A stretch of DNA of 24,378 bases from an uncultured Lachnospiraceae bacterium (GCA_910584965.1 CAJUDZ010000043.1:1-24378); one strand, 5' to 3'. Numbered from the stretch's first letter, positions 1 to 7,122 are shown. Numbers and translations are program-made. The notes: a model not told the origin generated them from the sequence alone.

Positions 1-59
1 AAAGTCAGGCGGCGGCGCGGCTTTTGGTATATATGTTTGAAAAATTGTGTAAAAATGGA

Positions 60-88
60 TTGAATATCATTTTGAAGTATGGTATACT
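60..88 (+). promoter_or_regulatory. Sigma-A-type promoter for the Rpn-like / P-loop / cysK run
   Basis: TTGAAT at 60-65 and TATACT at 83-88 are separated by exactly 17 bases, close to the consensus housekeeping promoter. It faces the first gene and would give a leader of about 130 nt before the ATG at 223. No other equally good promoter is seen before cysK, so it probably serves all three closely packed genes. The bases before it (1-59) contain no gene I can support. Confidence 0.6.
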
Positions 89-182
89 GCCGTTAAAGCA
101 TATATATTTCTATTTTTCGAAGTAAATTCTGTTCATCTTTTATTCAGAAATCTATGCTTTTATACCCAATGAAAATGAAAAG

Positions 183-218
183 CAGGAGATTTCGGGGAAA
201 ATACTCCTGTAAAGGAGG
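183..218 (+). promoter_or_regulatory. Leader with alternative hairpins around the ribosome site
   Basis: CAGGAG (183-188) can pair with CTCCTG (204-209). The same CTCCT (204-208) can instead pair with AGGAG (213-217), part of the AAAGGAGG ribosome site used by the ATG at 223. The two hairpins are mutually exclusive, so the first would free the ribosome site and the second would hide it. The pairing is visible in the sequence; regulation is inference. No known riboswitch class was recognised. Confidence 0.3.
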
Positions 219-222
219 AAAA

Positions 223-711
223 ATGAAAAATGCAACAGTTTTTGCAACTGCAAACCGGGAATATAAAGATACGGTGTTCCGGATGATTTTCAGGGAAAAG
301 AAAGCTCTGCTCTCGCTTTATAATGCGGGGAATCACCGGGAGCTGTTAGAAAACTGTCAGGCTTTGAAAGAATATATGCTGTACGTGGAGCGCGTACGCC
401 GTTATGCCGGTCAGCCGGGGCTGACACTGGATACGGCAGTCGAGCGTGCCGTGGACGAATGTATCAGAGAGAATATATTAGCGGATTTTTTAAGAAAAAA
501 CCGTGCGGAGGCTGTCTATATGAGTATATTTGAATATGATGAAGAAAAAGAAATGGAAATGATGCGCAGGGATGAATACAACACCGGTGTAGAAGATACA
601 ATGAAGAAGACCGCTTTCCGCATGCTTTCTGCGGATACATATTCCCTGGAAGAAATTGCCGGCATTTCCGGATTGTCCGTGGAAGCGGTTCGGAAATTGA
701 GAGCGGATTGA
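223..711 (+). CDS. Rpn-family (PD-(D/E)XK nuclease/transposase-like) protein with large internal deletion
   Basis: The start at 223 is chosen because AAAGGAGG (211-218) sits just before it; an in-frame ATG at 154 has no ribosome site. The N-terminus (REYKDTVFRMIFREKKALLSLYNA, residues ~11-34 in two overlapping reads) matches the opening of Clostridial Rpn/PDDEXK 'putative transposase' proteins. From about residue 35 onward (GNHRELLENCQALKEY, ECIRENILADFLRKNRAE, SIFEYDEE) it matches their C-terminal third, ending in an EEIAGISGLSVEAVRKL helix-turn-helix-like tail. Family members are about 300 residues; this is 162. The missing ~140-150 residues would hold the nuclease catalytic core, so no endonuclease activity is expected. 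The reading frame is intact across the junction. It is either a decayed gene or a short nuclease-dead form. Eight bases separate it from the next gene. Confidence 0.65.
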   Translation: MKNATVFATANREYKDTVFRMIFREKKALLSLYNAGNHRELLENCQALKEYMLYVERVRRYAGQPGLTLDTAVERAVDECIRENILADFLRKNRAEAVYMSIFEYDEEKEMEMMRRDEYNTGVEDTMKKTAFRMLSADTYSLEEIAGISGLSVEAVRKLRAD

Positions 712-719
712 GAGGGTTT

Positions 720-1502
720 ATGGGGAAAAATATTTTTATTGAAGGCGTGCCGGGCACGGGAAAGAGCACGCTGTTAAACAGGCTGGCACAGGAGCGGCCG
801 GAGTACCGGGCGTACCGCGAAGGGGATTTATCTCCGGTGGAGCTGGCCTGGTGCAGTTATATGACGAAAGATGCGTATGAGGCGGTGCTGCGCCGCTATC
901 CGGATTTTGTAAAAGAAATCCGGGAGAAAACGAAGGTGGAAGAAGGCCGGTATATCGTGGCCTATACGCAGATACTGGCGGAGGACAGGGCCTTTTATCA
1001 GGAAATGGAAGCTTGCGAGATCTATAACGGCAGGGTTGGTTTTCCGGATTTTCATGATGTGATCATGAACAGATATAAACGGTTTGACAAATGCGACTGC
1101 TTGTTTGAATGCTCCTTTTTCCAAAATTCGATTGAAAGCATGATGCTGTTTTATCAGATGACGGATGATGACATCTGTGTTTTTTACGAAGAAGCTTACG
1201 GGATTTTGAAGGAAAAAGGATTTCGTCTGCTCTATCTGGACTCGGAACAGGTGCGTGAAAATCTGCTCCATATTAAAAAGGAGCGGAGCGATGAACAGGG
1301 GAACGAAATGTGGTATCCGTTAATGCTTCGTTTTCTGAAGGATTCCCCTTACGGAAAGGCGCATCATTATGAAGGGCTGGAAGACGTGATATCGCATTTT
1401 GAGAGAAGGAGGGCTCTGGAAAAGAGAATCCTTCGGGAGATTATAAAAGAAGACGGATTGATTTTAGCGGCAAAGGGAGGAAGTTATCATGGCGAAGATT
1501 AA
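720..1502 (+). CDS. P-loop NTPase / kinase-like protein, substrate unknown
   Basis: This 260-residue protein opens with a clear Walker A motif, GVPGTGKST (residues 9-17), directly after a hydrophobic strand, as in small-molecule or nucleoside kinases and other P-loop enzymes. I recognise no substrate motif. A cysteine-containing segment (KCDCLFECSFFQNS) near residue 125 may be the second strand and active-site lid region. The ATG at 720 is preferred over a TTG at 708 because GAGAGGG precedes it. Its last 14 bases overlap the cysK start, so translation of the two is probably coupled. A role linked to cysteine or sulfur supply would be guilt by association only. Confidence 0.6.
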   Translation: MGKNIFIEGVPGTGKSTLLNRLAQERPEYRAYREGDLSPVELAWCSYMTKDAYEAVLRRYPDFVKEIREKTKVEEGRYIVAYTQILAEDRAFYQEMEACEIYNGRVGFPDFHDVIMNRYKRFDKCDCLFECSFFQNSIESMMLFYQMTDDDICVFYEEAYGILKEKGFRLLYLDSEQVRENLLHIKKERSDEQGNEMWYPLMLRFLKDSPYGKAHHYEGLEDVISHFERRRALEKRILREIIKEDGLILAAKGGSYHGED

Positions 1503-2427
1503 AAAATGTGCGGCGGAGCTGATCGGCAGCACGCCCTTACTGGAAGTGGTCAATTATGAAAAGGCAAACGACATTACGGATGCGACGATTCTGGTGAAAC
1601 TGGAATACCTGAATCCTTCGGGTTCCGTCAAAGACCGGGCGGCTTTGTATATGATCGAAGATGCGGAGAAAAAAGGAATTTTAAAGCCGGGGGCAACGAT
1701 TATCGAGCCTACTTCCGGCAATACGGGCATCGGCATTGCGGCGGTTGCAGCGGCCAAAGGATACCGGGCGGTACTGACGCTGCCGGAAACGATGAGCATG
1801 GAACGGAGAACGCTTTTGCGGGCTTACGGCGCCGAGCTGGTATTGACGGACGGCGCAAAGGGAATGAAGGGGGCGATCGCCAAAGCCGAAGAACTGCAGG
1901 CGTCCACGCCCGGTTCCGTGATTCTCGGACAGTTCGATAATCCGGCCAATGCCGAGGCGCATCGGATGACTACCGGACCGGAGATTTGGGAAGATACGGA
2001 TGGAAAGGTGGATATTTTTGTTGCGGGTGTCGGAACGGGCGGCACGATTACCGGAACGGGCGCTTACTTAAAAGAGCAGAATCCGAAAATCAGGGTGGCT
2101 GCGGTGGAACCGCAGAGCAGTCCCGTTCTTTCGGGCGGTGCGGCCGGAGCGCATGCGATACAGGGAATCGGGGCCGGATTTGTGCCAAAAGTGCTGGATA
2201 CGGACATTTATGACGAAATTATTCCGGTATCCGATGCGGACGCATATGCGGCCGGAAGGGAAATTGCCGTCAGAGAAGGCCTGCTCATCGGTATTTCTTC
2301 CGGTGCGGCGCTTTATGCGGCGTCGCAGCTTGCGAAGCGTCCCGAAAACAGGGGAAAGGTTATCGTGGCCTTACTGCCTGATTCGGGCGACAGGTATCTG
2401 TCAACGCCCTTATTTGCAGGAGAATAA
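1489..2427 (+). CDS. cysK: Cysteine synthase (O-acetylserine sulfhydrylase)
   Basis: Cytoplasmic PLP enzyme converting O-acetyl-L-serine and sulfide to L-cysteine and acetate. The 312 residues are the usual length. PLP lysine K48 lies in NPSGSVKDR; the substrate/phosphate loops PTSGNTG (~residues 75-81) and GVGTGGTITG (~181-190) and the late PDSGDRYLST motif are all present. The start is set by GGGAGG eight bases upstream of the ATG at 1489. It overlaps the P-loop gene and has no separate promoter or T-box leader that I can see, which is unusual because cysK in Firmicutes often has its own CymR- or T-box-type control. Cystathionine beta-synthase is an alternative in this fold, but the length and absence of a CBS regulatory domain favour CysK. 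Confidence 0.93.
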   Translation: MAKIKKCAAELIGSTPLLEVVNYEKANDITDATILVKLEYLNPSGSVKDRAALYMIEDAEKKGILKPGATIIEPTSGNTGIGIAAVAAAKGYRAVLTLPETMSMERRTLLRAYGAELVLTDGAKGMKGAIAKAEELQASTPGSVILGQFDNPANAEAHRMTTGPEIWEDTDGKVDIFVAGVGTGGTITGTGAYLKEQNPKIRVAAVEPQSSPVLSGGAAGAHAIQGIGAGFVPKVLDTDIYDEIIPVSDADAYAAGREIAVREGLLIGISSGAALYAASQLAKRPENRGKVIVALLPDSGDRYLSTPLFAGE

Positions 2428-2463
2428 AAAACGGCGGCGAAAATCTCCAATAAAATCAGAAAA

Positions 2464-2492
2464 AGGAAACCCTGAAAATGCCGGGGTTTCCT
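2464..2492. terminator. Bidirectional terminator between cysK and the glucosidase
   Basis: AGGAAACCCTG (2464-2474) pairs with CCGGGGTTTCCT (arm 2482-2492), an 11-bp stem with one G-U pair and a 7-nt loop. On the plus strand it is followed by CTTTG, a weak T-tract. On the minus strand it is followed by TTTTTCTGATTTTA, a better one. It lies between two convergent genes and probably stops transcription from both sides. Confidence 0.7.
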
Positions 2493-2511
2493 CTTTGTCA
2501 GACCGCATATT

Positions 2512-4179
2512 TTATTTGCAATGCAGAACAAACGCCTCATAAGGCCGGAGTGTGATATTCTGCTTATCATAACGGTTTTCCAGATTCGCGATCAGACAGG
2601 GCGCTCCCATGAAAGCGCCGGGAATCGTGAAAGGAACTTCTTTGTCGGTAAAATTGCAGACGACAAGCAGTTTTTCATCGTCAAGGGTTCTTGTGTAAAC
2701 AAACAAGTCTTCGCTTTCTTCCAAAAGCGGTTCGTATTTTCCATATACCATAACGGGATTCTGCTTCCGTAAAGCAATCAGCTTCTTATAATAATGGAAG
2801 ATGGAATCCGGGTCCGCTGTTTCGGCTTTTGCATTGATCTCGCTGTAATTGGGATTAACCGGAATCCAGGGGGTTCCCGTGGTGAAGCCAGCCTGGGGAG
2901 AATCGTCCCATTGCATCGGCGTTCTGGCGTTATCGCGGCTTTTCCGGATAATGCAGGGCCAGAAGATCTCATGCGGCACGCGGCCGCTCTCACACCATTC
3001 CCGATAGGCGTTAATGCTTTCGATATCCCGGAAATCCGCCGGACTTTCGAACGGATAATTGGTCATGCCCAGTTCCTCGCCCTGATAAATATAGGGAGAA
3101 CCCTGCATCATATGCAGGCAGGTAGCCAGCATTTTGGCGGAAACGGCCCGGTACTGCGTCCTGTCGTCGCCGAAGCGGGAAACGGCCCGCGGCTGGTCAT
3201 GATTATTCCAGAAGAGGCTGTTCCAGGCTTTATCGTATAACTCGGTCTGCCAGCGGGAGAGCGTTTTTTTCAATGTGGTAAGGGGAATCCTTTCGTCGGT
3301 CCATTTTCCGTACTTTCCGTCGCCTTCCACATGTTCGAACTGAAAAACCATGTTCAGCTCGTGCGTATTTTCACCGGCATATTGTTTTGCCAGTTCGGTG
3401 GTGACGCCGGCGGTCTCCCCAACTGTCATGATATCATATTTTGACAGAACTTTTTCGTTCATTTCCTGAAGATAGCTGTGCACGTTCGGGCCGTGAACAC
3501 AATACGGGCCGTAGTCTCCATACAGGCCGTTGATTTTGCCGTCCGGCATCTCCCGTGTTTTGGAAATCATGCTGATGACGTCCATGCGGAAGCCGTCGAT
3601 GCCTTTTTCGCACCACCATGTCATCATAGAAAATACCTGATTCCGAACTTCCGGATTATCCCAGTTTAAATCCGGCTGTTTTTTTGAAAAAAGGTGCAGA
3701 TAATACATATCGGTCGTTTCGTCGTATTCCCATGCGGAACCGCCGAAACAGGAACCCCAGTTGTTGGGAGGTGTTTTTTCTCCCTTTCCATCCCGCCAGA
3801 TATAATAATCGCGGTATTCATTGTCTTTGGATTTGCGGCTTTCCATAAACCACGGATGCTCGTCGGAAGTATGGTTCACGACCAGATCCATGACGATTTT
3901 GATTCCTTTTTCATGGGCTTTTGCCAACAGTTCGTCGAAATCTTCCATCGTTCCGAATTCGTCCATGATCGCCTGATAATCGCTGATGTCGTATCCGTTG
4001 TCATCGTTCGGGGATTTGTAGACCGGTGACAGCCAGATCACGTCGATGCCGAGATATTTCAGATAGTCCAGCCTGCCGGTGATTCCTTTCAGATCGCCGA
4101 TGCCGTCTCCGTTGCTGTCCATAAAGCTGCGGGGATAAATCTGGTAAATGACCGCTTCCTTCCACCATGTTCTGTTCAT
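2512..4179 (-). CDS. malL: GH13 alpha-glucosidase, oligo-1,6-glucosidase type
   Basis: Cytoplasmic glycoside hydrolase of about 555 residues, the normal family length, releasing glucose from short isomalto-oligosaccharides. Family regions appear in order: WWKEAVIYQIYPRSF at the N-terminus, the calcium-type loop DSNGDGIGD (21-29), DLVVNH (98-103), QPDLNW (168-173), GFRMDV with nucleophile D200, VGET with acid/base E255, and NNHDQP with D328. The residue after the nucleophile is valine (V201), which in characterised enzymes of this group goes with alpha-1,6 rather than alpha-1,4 preference. Trehalose-6-phosphate hydrolase is less likely because the segment after E255 reads HELNMVFQFEH. ATG at 4179 is chosen because AAAGGAG lies just upstream, inside a slightly longer in-frame ORF starting at 4197. 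Its upstream region is interrupted by the palindromic element at 4232. Confidence 0.88.
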   Translation of the reverse strand: MNRTWWKEAVIYQIYPRSFMDSNGDGIGDLKGITGRLDYLKYLGIDVIWLSPVYKSPNDDNGYDISDYQAIMDEFGTMEDFDELLAKAHEKGIKIVMDLVVNHTSDEHPWFMESRKSKDNEYRDYYIWRDGKGEKTPPNNWGSCFGGSAWEYDETTDMYYLHLFSKKQPDLNWDNPEVRNQVFSMMTWWCEKGIDGFRMDVISMISKTREMPDGKINGLYGDYGPYCVHGPNVHSYLQEMNEKVLSKYDIMTVGETAGVTTELAKQYAGENTHELNMVFQFEHVEGDGKYGKWTDERIPLTTLKKTLSRWQTELYDKAWNSLFWNNHDQPRAVSRFGDDRTQYRAVSAKMLATCLHMMQGSPYIYQGEELGMTNYPFESPADFRDIESINAYREWCESGRVPHEIFWPCIIRKSRDNARTPMQWDDSPQAGFTTGTPWIPVNPNYSEINAKAETADPDSIFHYYKKLIALRKQNPVMVYGKYEPLLEESEDLFVYTRTLDDEKLLVVCNFTDKEVPFTIPGAFMGAPCLIANLENRYDKQNITLRPYEAFVLHCK

Positions 4180-4231
4180 GACTGCGTCTCCTTTCATTTT
4201 ACACAGACAGTTCCTTTCCTTGAAAAATTTT

Positions 4232-4438
4232 AGATAATTGCGAAACGCATTATTTCAGGAAAGCAGTTGTGCAAAACAGACAAATCATAAGCAGGGTGCC
4301 GTGCCGCCGCCGGTGTTCGGATGCCGTACTTTGGCATCTTATGCACTGCTGCAGGCGACAGTGCAGCGCAAGCGTGCCTTGTGCTGATTGTCTGTTTTGT
4401 ACAACGGAAGTTTTCGAAAACATCGTTTCGCAATCGCC
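4232..4438. mobile_element. Palindromic MITE-like repeat, copy A
   Basis: Positions 4239-4439 align without indels to 23312-23512 (183 of 201 identical, same orientation). Ends are inverted: TTGCGAAACG (4238-4247) pairs with CGTTTCGCAA (4424-4433). A second arm, 4266-4287, pairs with 4385-4405: 21 pairs including one G-U, with one bulged A; its core is CAAAACAGACAA. Inner hairpins are GATGCC/GGCATC (4320-4325/4333-4338) and GCTGC/GCAGC (4348-4352/4363-4367). TGAAAAATTTT (4221-4231) and TGAAAGATTTT (4439-4449) flank it as an imperfect direct repeat, consistent with a target-site duplication. No transposase is inside, so it would be non-autonomous. It sits between two divergent genes. Confidence 0.75.
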
Positions 4439-4495
4439 TGAAAGATTTTTATGAGAAATGTCCGTGCGGGCTTCTTTCCCATCATTATATCAATG

Positions 4496-4521
4496 TACTG
4501 ACGGAAATTCTACCGTCAGTA
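4496..4521. promoter_or_regulatory. Palindromic operator candidate upstream of the XRE-ABC gene
   Basis: TACTGACGG (4496-4504) and CCGTCAGTA (4513-4521) form a perfect 9-bp inverted repeat around an 8-base spacer. A -10-like TAAAAT lies at 4546-4551, with a poor -35 near 4523-4528, so the palindrome ends immediately upstream of the presumed promoter, as for an activator or autoregulator site. There is no T-tract, so it is not a terminator. The obvious local candidate to bind it is the XRE domain of the next gene; that is inference. Confidence 0.5.
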
Positions 4522-4634
4522 GGTGTTATTTTCGTAAATTTTCTGTAAAATAGAGGAGTAACGCCGGTGTTCGGGGCGCGCGGTTTTGTGTCCGCCGGCG
4601 CTGAGAAATTAAGATAAACAGGAGGGGCCGGGAA

Positions 4635-5822
4635 ATGAATCAGCAGAAGACAGGTATTTTTATTGCCGGATGCCGTAAAGAAAAGGGGATGACACAGGGA
4701 CAGCTCGCGCAGCGGCTTGGCATCACGGATAAGGCCGTCTCCAAATGGGAGACGGGAAAGTCCATGCCGGATTTGTCATTGTTTATTCCGCTTTGCACGA
4801 TACTGGAAATCACGCTGAACGAATTGTTTGCGGGTGAGCGGATTCCGACGGAGCAGATCAAAGAAAAGACAGACGAAGTGCTGTACCGGGTCATTGCGCA
4901 ATGGCTGGGGGAGGAGTATCCGGGAAATGCCGGAGAGAAAACGCCGGATTATGAAGGCGCCGGACAGGGAAAGCCGGGAGCAGAAGGCACCGTTGTACTG
5001 AAAGTAGAGCATGTTTCCAAACGATATCGGGATGGGGAAGCGGAAACAACCGTGCTGCGTGATGTGAGCTTTGAAATTGAAAATCCGGCAGAGAAAAATC
5101 TCCCCTGTAATTGTTTTGCATCCGGAAGGGGGAGCCTGACCGGTATCATGGGGGCGTCAGGCTGTGGAAAAACGACACTTCTGAATCTGATTGCGACGAT
5201 TGACAGTCCTACGGACGGTACGATCGAAATTCATGGAGAAAAGATTACGGATATCCCGGAGGAGGAACAGGCCAAATTCCGAAGAGAACATTTGGGGTTT
5301 ATTTTTCAGGAATATAATCTGATTGATACGCTGACGGTTTATGAAAATATTGCACTTGCACTTTCCATGCGGGAAGCGCCGGAGGGCGGAACGGAAAGGA
5401 AGATATATGAAATTGCGGAAAAACTGGATATTCTTTCCGTTCTGGATAAATATCCTTATGAAATATCCGGCGGTCAGCGCCAGCGGTGCGCCTGTGCGAG
5501 AGCCGTTATCGTGGAGCCGGATTTGATTCTGGCGGATGAGCCGACGGGGGCGCTGGATTCCGGTTCAGCCAGACAGCTTCTGGATATCTTTACGATGCTT
5601 TGCCGGGAATATGGCGTGACGATTCTGATGGTAACACATGATGTCTTGTCGGCCAGCTATTGCGACCGCATTCTTTTTATGAAGGGAGGGACGATCAGGA
5701 CATCTTTTGAACGGGGAGAAATGAGCAGACAGGCTTTTTTTGCCGGTATTCTGGAGAGAACAGCATGGACTGCGGAGGAGGGATGTGAAAAAAATTATGA
5801 AGAGAAACTGGCTCTATTTTAA
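4635..5822 (+). CDS. XRE DNA-binding domain fused to BceA-like ABC transporter ATPase
   Basis: Residues 1-65 are an XRE/Cro helix-turn-helix (KEKGMTQGQLAQRLGITDKA, VSKWETGKSMPD). A linker (~66-118) leads to an ABC ATPase of the LolD/BceA/MacB group: Walker A GASGCGKTT (173-181), Q-loop Q225, signature ISGGQ (277-281), Walker B LILADEP (297-303) and switch H335. A ~12-residue Cys-containing insert (around 153-166) precedes the Walker A strand. A stand-alone BceA is ~250 residues; the extra length is the DNA-binding domain and a 45-residue tail. The start has AGGAGGGG (4620-4627). It overlaps the permease gene by 38 bases. Likely role: energising export or removal of an antimicrobial peptide while sensing its own state through DNA binding; the second part is inference. 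Confidence 0.85.
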   Translation: MNQQKTGIFIAGCRKEKGMTQGQLAQRLGITDKAVSKWETGKSMPDLSLFIPLCTILEITLNELFAGERIPTEQIKEKTDEVLYRVIAQWLGEEYPGNAGEKTPDYEGAGQGKPGAEGTVVLKVEHVSKRYRDGEAETTVLRDVSFEIENPAEKNLPCNCFASGRGSLTGIMGASGCGKTTLLNLIATIDSPTDGTIEIHGEKITDIPEEEQAKFRREHLGFIFQEYNLIDTLTVYENIALALSMREAPEGGTERKIYEIAEKLDILSVLDKYPYEISGGQRQRCACARAVIVEPDLILADEPTGALDSGSARQLLDIFTMLCREYGVTILMVTHDVLSASYCDRILFMKGGTIRTSFERGEMSRQAFFAGILERTAWTAEEGCEKNYEEKLALF

Positions 5823-7122
5823 ACTGACGATCAGGAATGCGAAACGTTCTTATGCGGATTATCTGCTTTATATTGTGACAGTGAGTATTTTGCTGGCGGT
5901 TATGGAGGCGGCGGAATGTGTTGCGATGGCCGGAAAAAATCTTGCCGGCTTTCAGACGGCATCATTACCGGCATTGATTGTCATGATATTAATTATCTTA
6001 ACATCCGTCATCCAGGATTTTATGATGAGACAGCGCGCGAAGGAGTTTGCCGGTTATTTATTGCTGGGAATGGGGAAGAAGGAGCTGACAGCGGTGTTAT
6101 TAGGTGAATTTTGGATGATGGGATCAGGATGCTTTGCTGTCGGTGCGGCGGTTGGGCTGGCAGCATTTAAACTTATATTGTCATTATTTGATTTTGAGAC
6201 AAATATGTCTGCGGGGCGCAGTGTGTTCCATTCCTTCTGTTTTTTCCTTCTGGCTGAGGGTATTTGTTCTCTGATCATCCGCCGGAGGATTCGGAAAATG
6301 CAGATCATTGATCTGATACGGGAAAGGAAGCGGAACAGAGGATTTCAGAATATGGGAGACTGTCGGAGATGGGGAATGGTTTTTCTGGGGAGTTTCGTCT
6401 GTTTCTTTGGAGGAGTGGCAGGAATCGCCTTTTTGCCGGGCGAGACGGCATTTCCGCTTATTTCGGTTATTGCGGTTCCTCTGATTGGTTCGGTATTTTC
6501 CGGATATCGTTTCTTTTTTGGCTTTCTCTGCCGGGAAAGAGGGAAGCGGACCGGATTTTTCTACCGGAAGGACCGGCTGTTTCCGATGTCATGGGTATTA
6601 TCAAACGCGGAGACGGATGCGGTGGTTTCCTCGGTATTCTGTATCTGCATTTTATTTTCGGCGGTATCTTTTCTGTTCGGCATTTTGCAGTTTCAGCCGT
6701 GGATGCCGCTGTATGAGCCGGCGGTACGGGAATGGATGGGTTTTTTGCAGATCTGTCTTTGCATTATTTTTTTCGTCATTTATTTTTCTGTTTCATCGCT
6801 TCTGATACTGATGGAAATCCGGCGGGGAAGCGGAAACCTGAAGATTCTGTATGAGATGGGGAAAAGCCGGGAGCAGATCAGAAGCATTCTGCGAAGGCAG
6901 GCCGCGTTCAGGCTGGCAATGCCAATGGGAATGGCGGCGCTGCTGCTTTGTATCTGCCTGCCGCTCATAAGTTTTAAGCTGCATGTTCTGCTGCCCGGCT
7001 CCGGGATCGTTCTGTTAAAGTCTGCCGGGGTATTTCTGCTGTGCACAGGGGTTTTTTACCTGCTTTATTTCAGCGTGGTCTGCCGGATGGGAAATCGTGG
7101 AATCGGGCAAAACGGTTGTTAA
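5785..7122 (+). CDS. BceB/FtsX-like ABC permease lacking the large extracellular domain
   Basis: Membrane protein of 445 residues with about ten hydrophobic segments, partner of the upstream XRE-ABC ATPase. The early RNAKRSYADYLLYIVTVS segment, a helix pair followed by RQRAKEFAGYLLLGMGKKEL, and a final pair of helices resemble peptide-resistance permeases of the BceB type. BceB proteins are ~650 residues and carry ~200 residues of extracellular sensor between helices 7 and 8; here the gap (PWMPLYEPAVREW) is very short. The start is uncertain: GTG at 5785 has GGAGG six bases upstream, and an in-frame ATG lies at 5797. The coding region overlaps the ATPase gene, implying coupling. The stop codon overlaps the next promoter's -35 element. 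Confidence 0.75.
   Translation: MKKIMKRNWLYFKLTIRNAKRSYADYLLYIVTVSILLAVMEAAECVAMAGKNLAGFQTASLPALIVMILIILTSVIQDFMMRQRAKEFAGYLLLGMGKKELTAVLLGEFWMMGSGCFAVGAAVGLAAFKLILSLFDFETNMSAGRSVFHSFCFFLLAEGICSLIIRRRIRKMQIIDLIRERKRNRGFQNMGDCRRWGMVFLGSFVCFFGGVAGIAFLPGETAFPLISVIAVPLIGSVFSGYRFFFGFLCRERGKRTGFFYRKDRLFPMSWVLSNAETDAVVSSVFCICILFSAVSFLFGILQFQPWMPLYEPAVREWMGFLQICLCIIFFVIYFSVSSLLILMEIRRGSGNLKILYEMGKSREQIRSILRRQAAFRLAMPMGMAALLLCICLPLISFKLHVLLPGSGIVLLKSAGVFLLCTGVFYLLYFSVVCRMGNRGIGQNGC

Noticed and set aside
154..222. Longer N-terminus for the Rpn-like gene from the ATG at 154
   Set aside because: No ribosome site before it, the extra residues are not family-like, and a strong AAAGGAGG directs the start at 223.
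4196..4201. TAAAAT on the minus strand as the glucosidase promoter -10
   Set aside because: It lies only ~17 bases upstream of the start codon and abuts the ribosome site, leaving no room for a transcription start before it.
4232..4438. Reading the palindromic repeat as a retron msr-msd, riboswitch or omega-type guide RNA
   Set aside because: No reverse transcriptase, RNA-guided nuclease or regulated gene family is adjacent to both copies, and the flanking direct repeats favour an inserted element.
4269..4454. Cysteine-rich peptide frame shared by both repeat copies (4269 and 23342, opening MQNRQI and containing DCLFCTTEVFENIVSQSP)
   Set aside because: About ten of the substitutions between copies change the amino acid, there is no ribosome site, and the frame is open mainly because the copies have no indels. 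The base-pairing explanation fits the changes better.
4562..4600. CGCCGG/CCGGCG pairing in the XRE-ABC leader as a terminator
   Set aside because: The loop is 27 bases and no T-tract follows; at most it is a leader fold.
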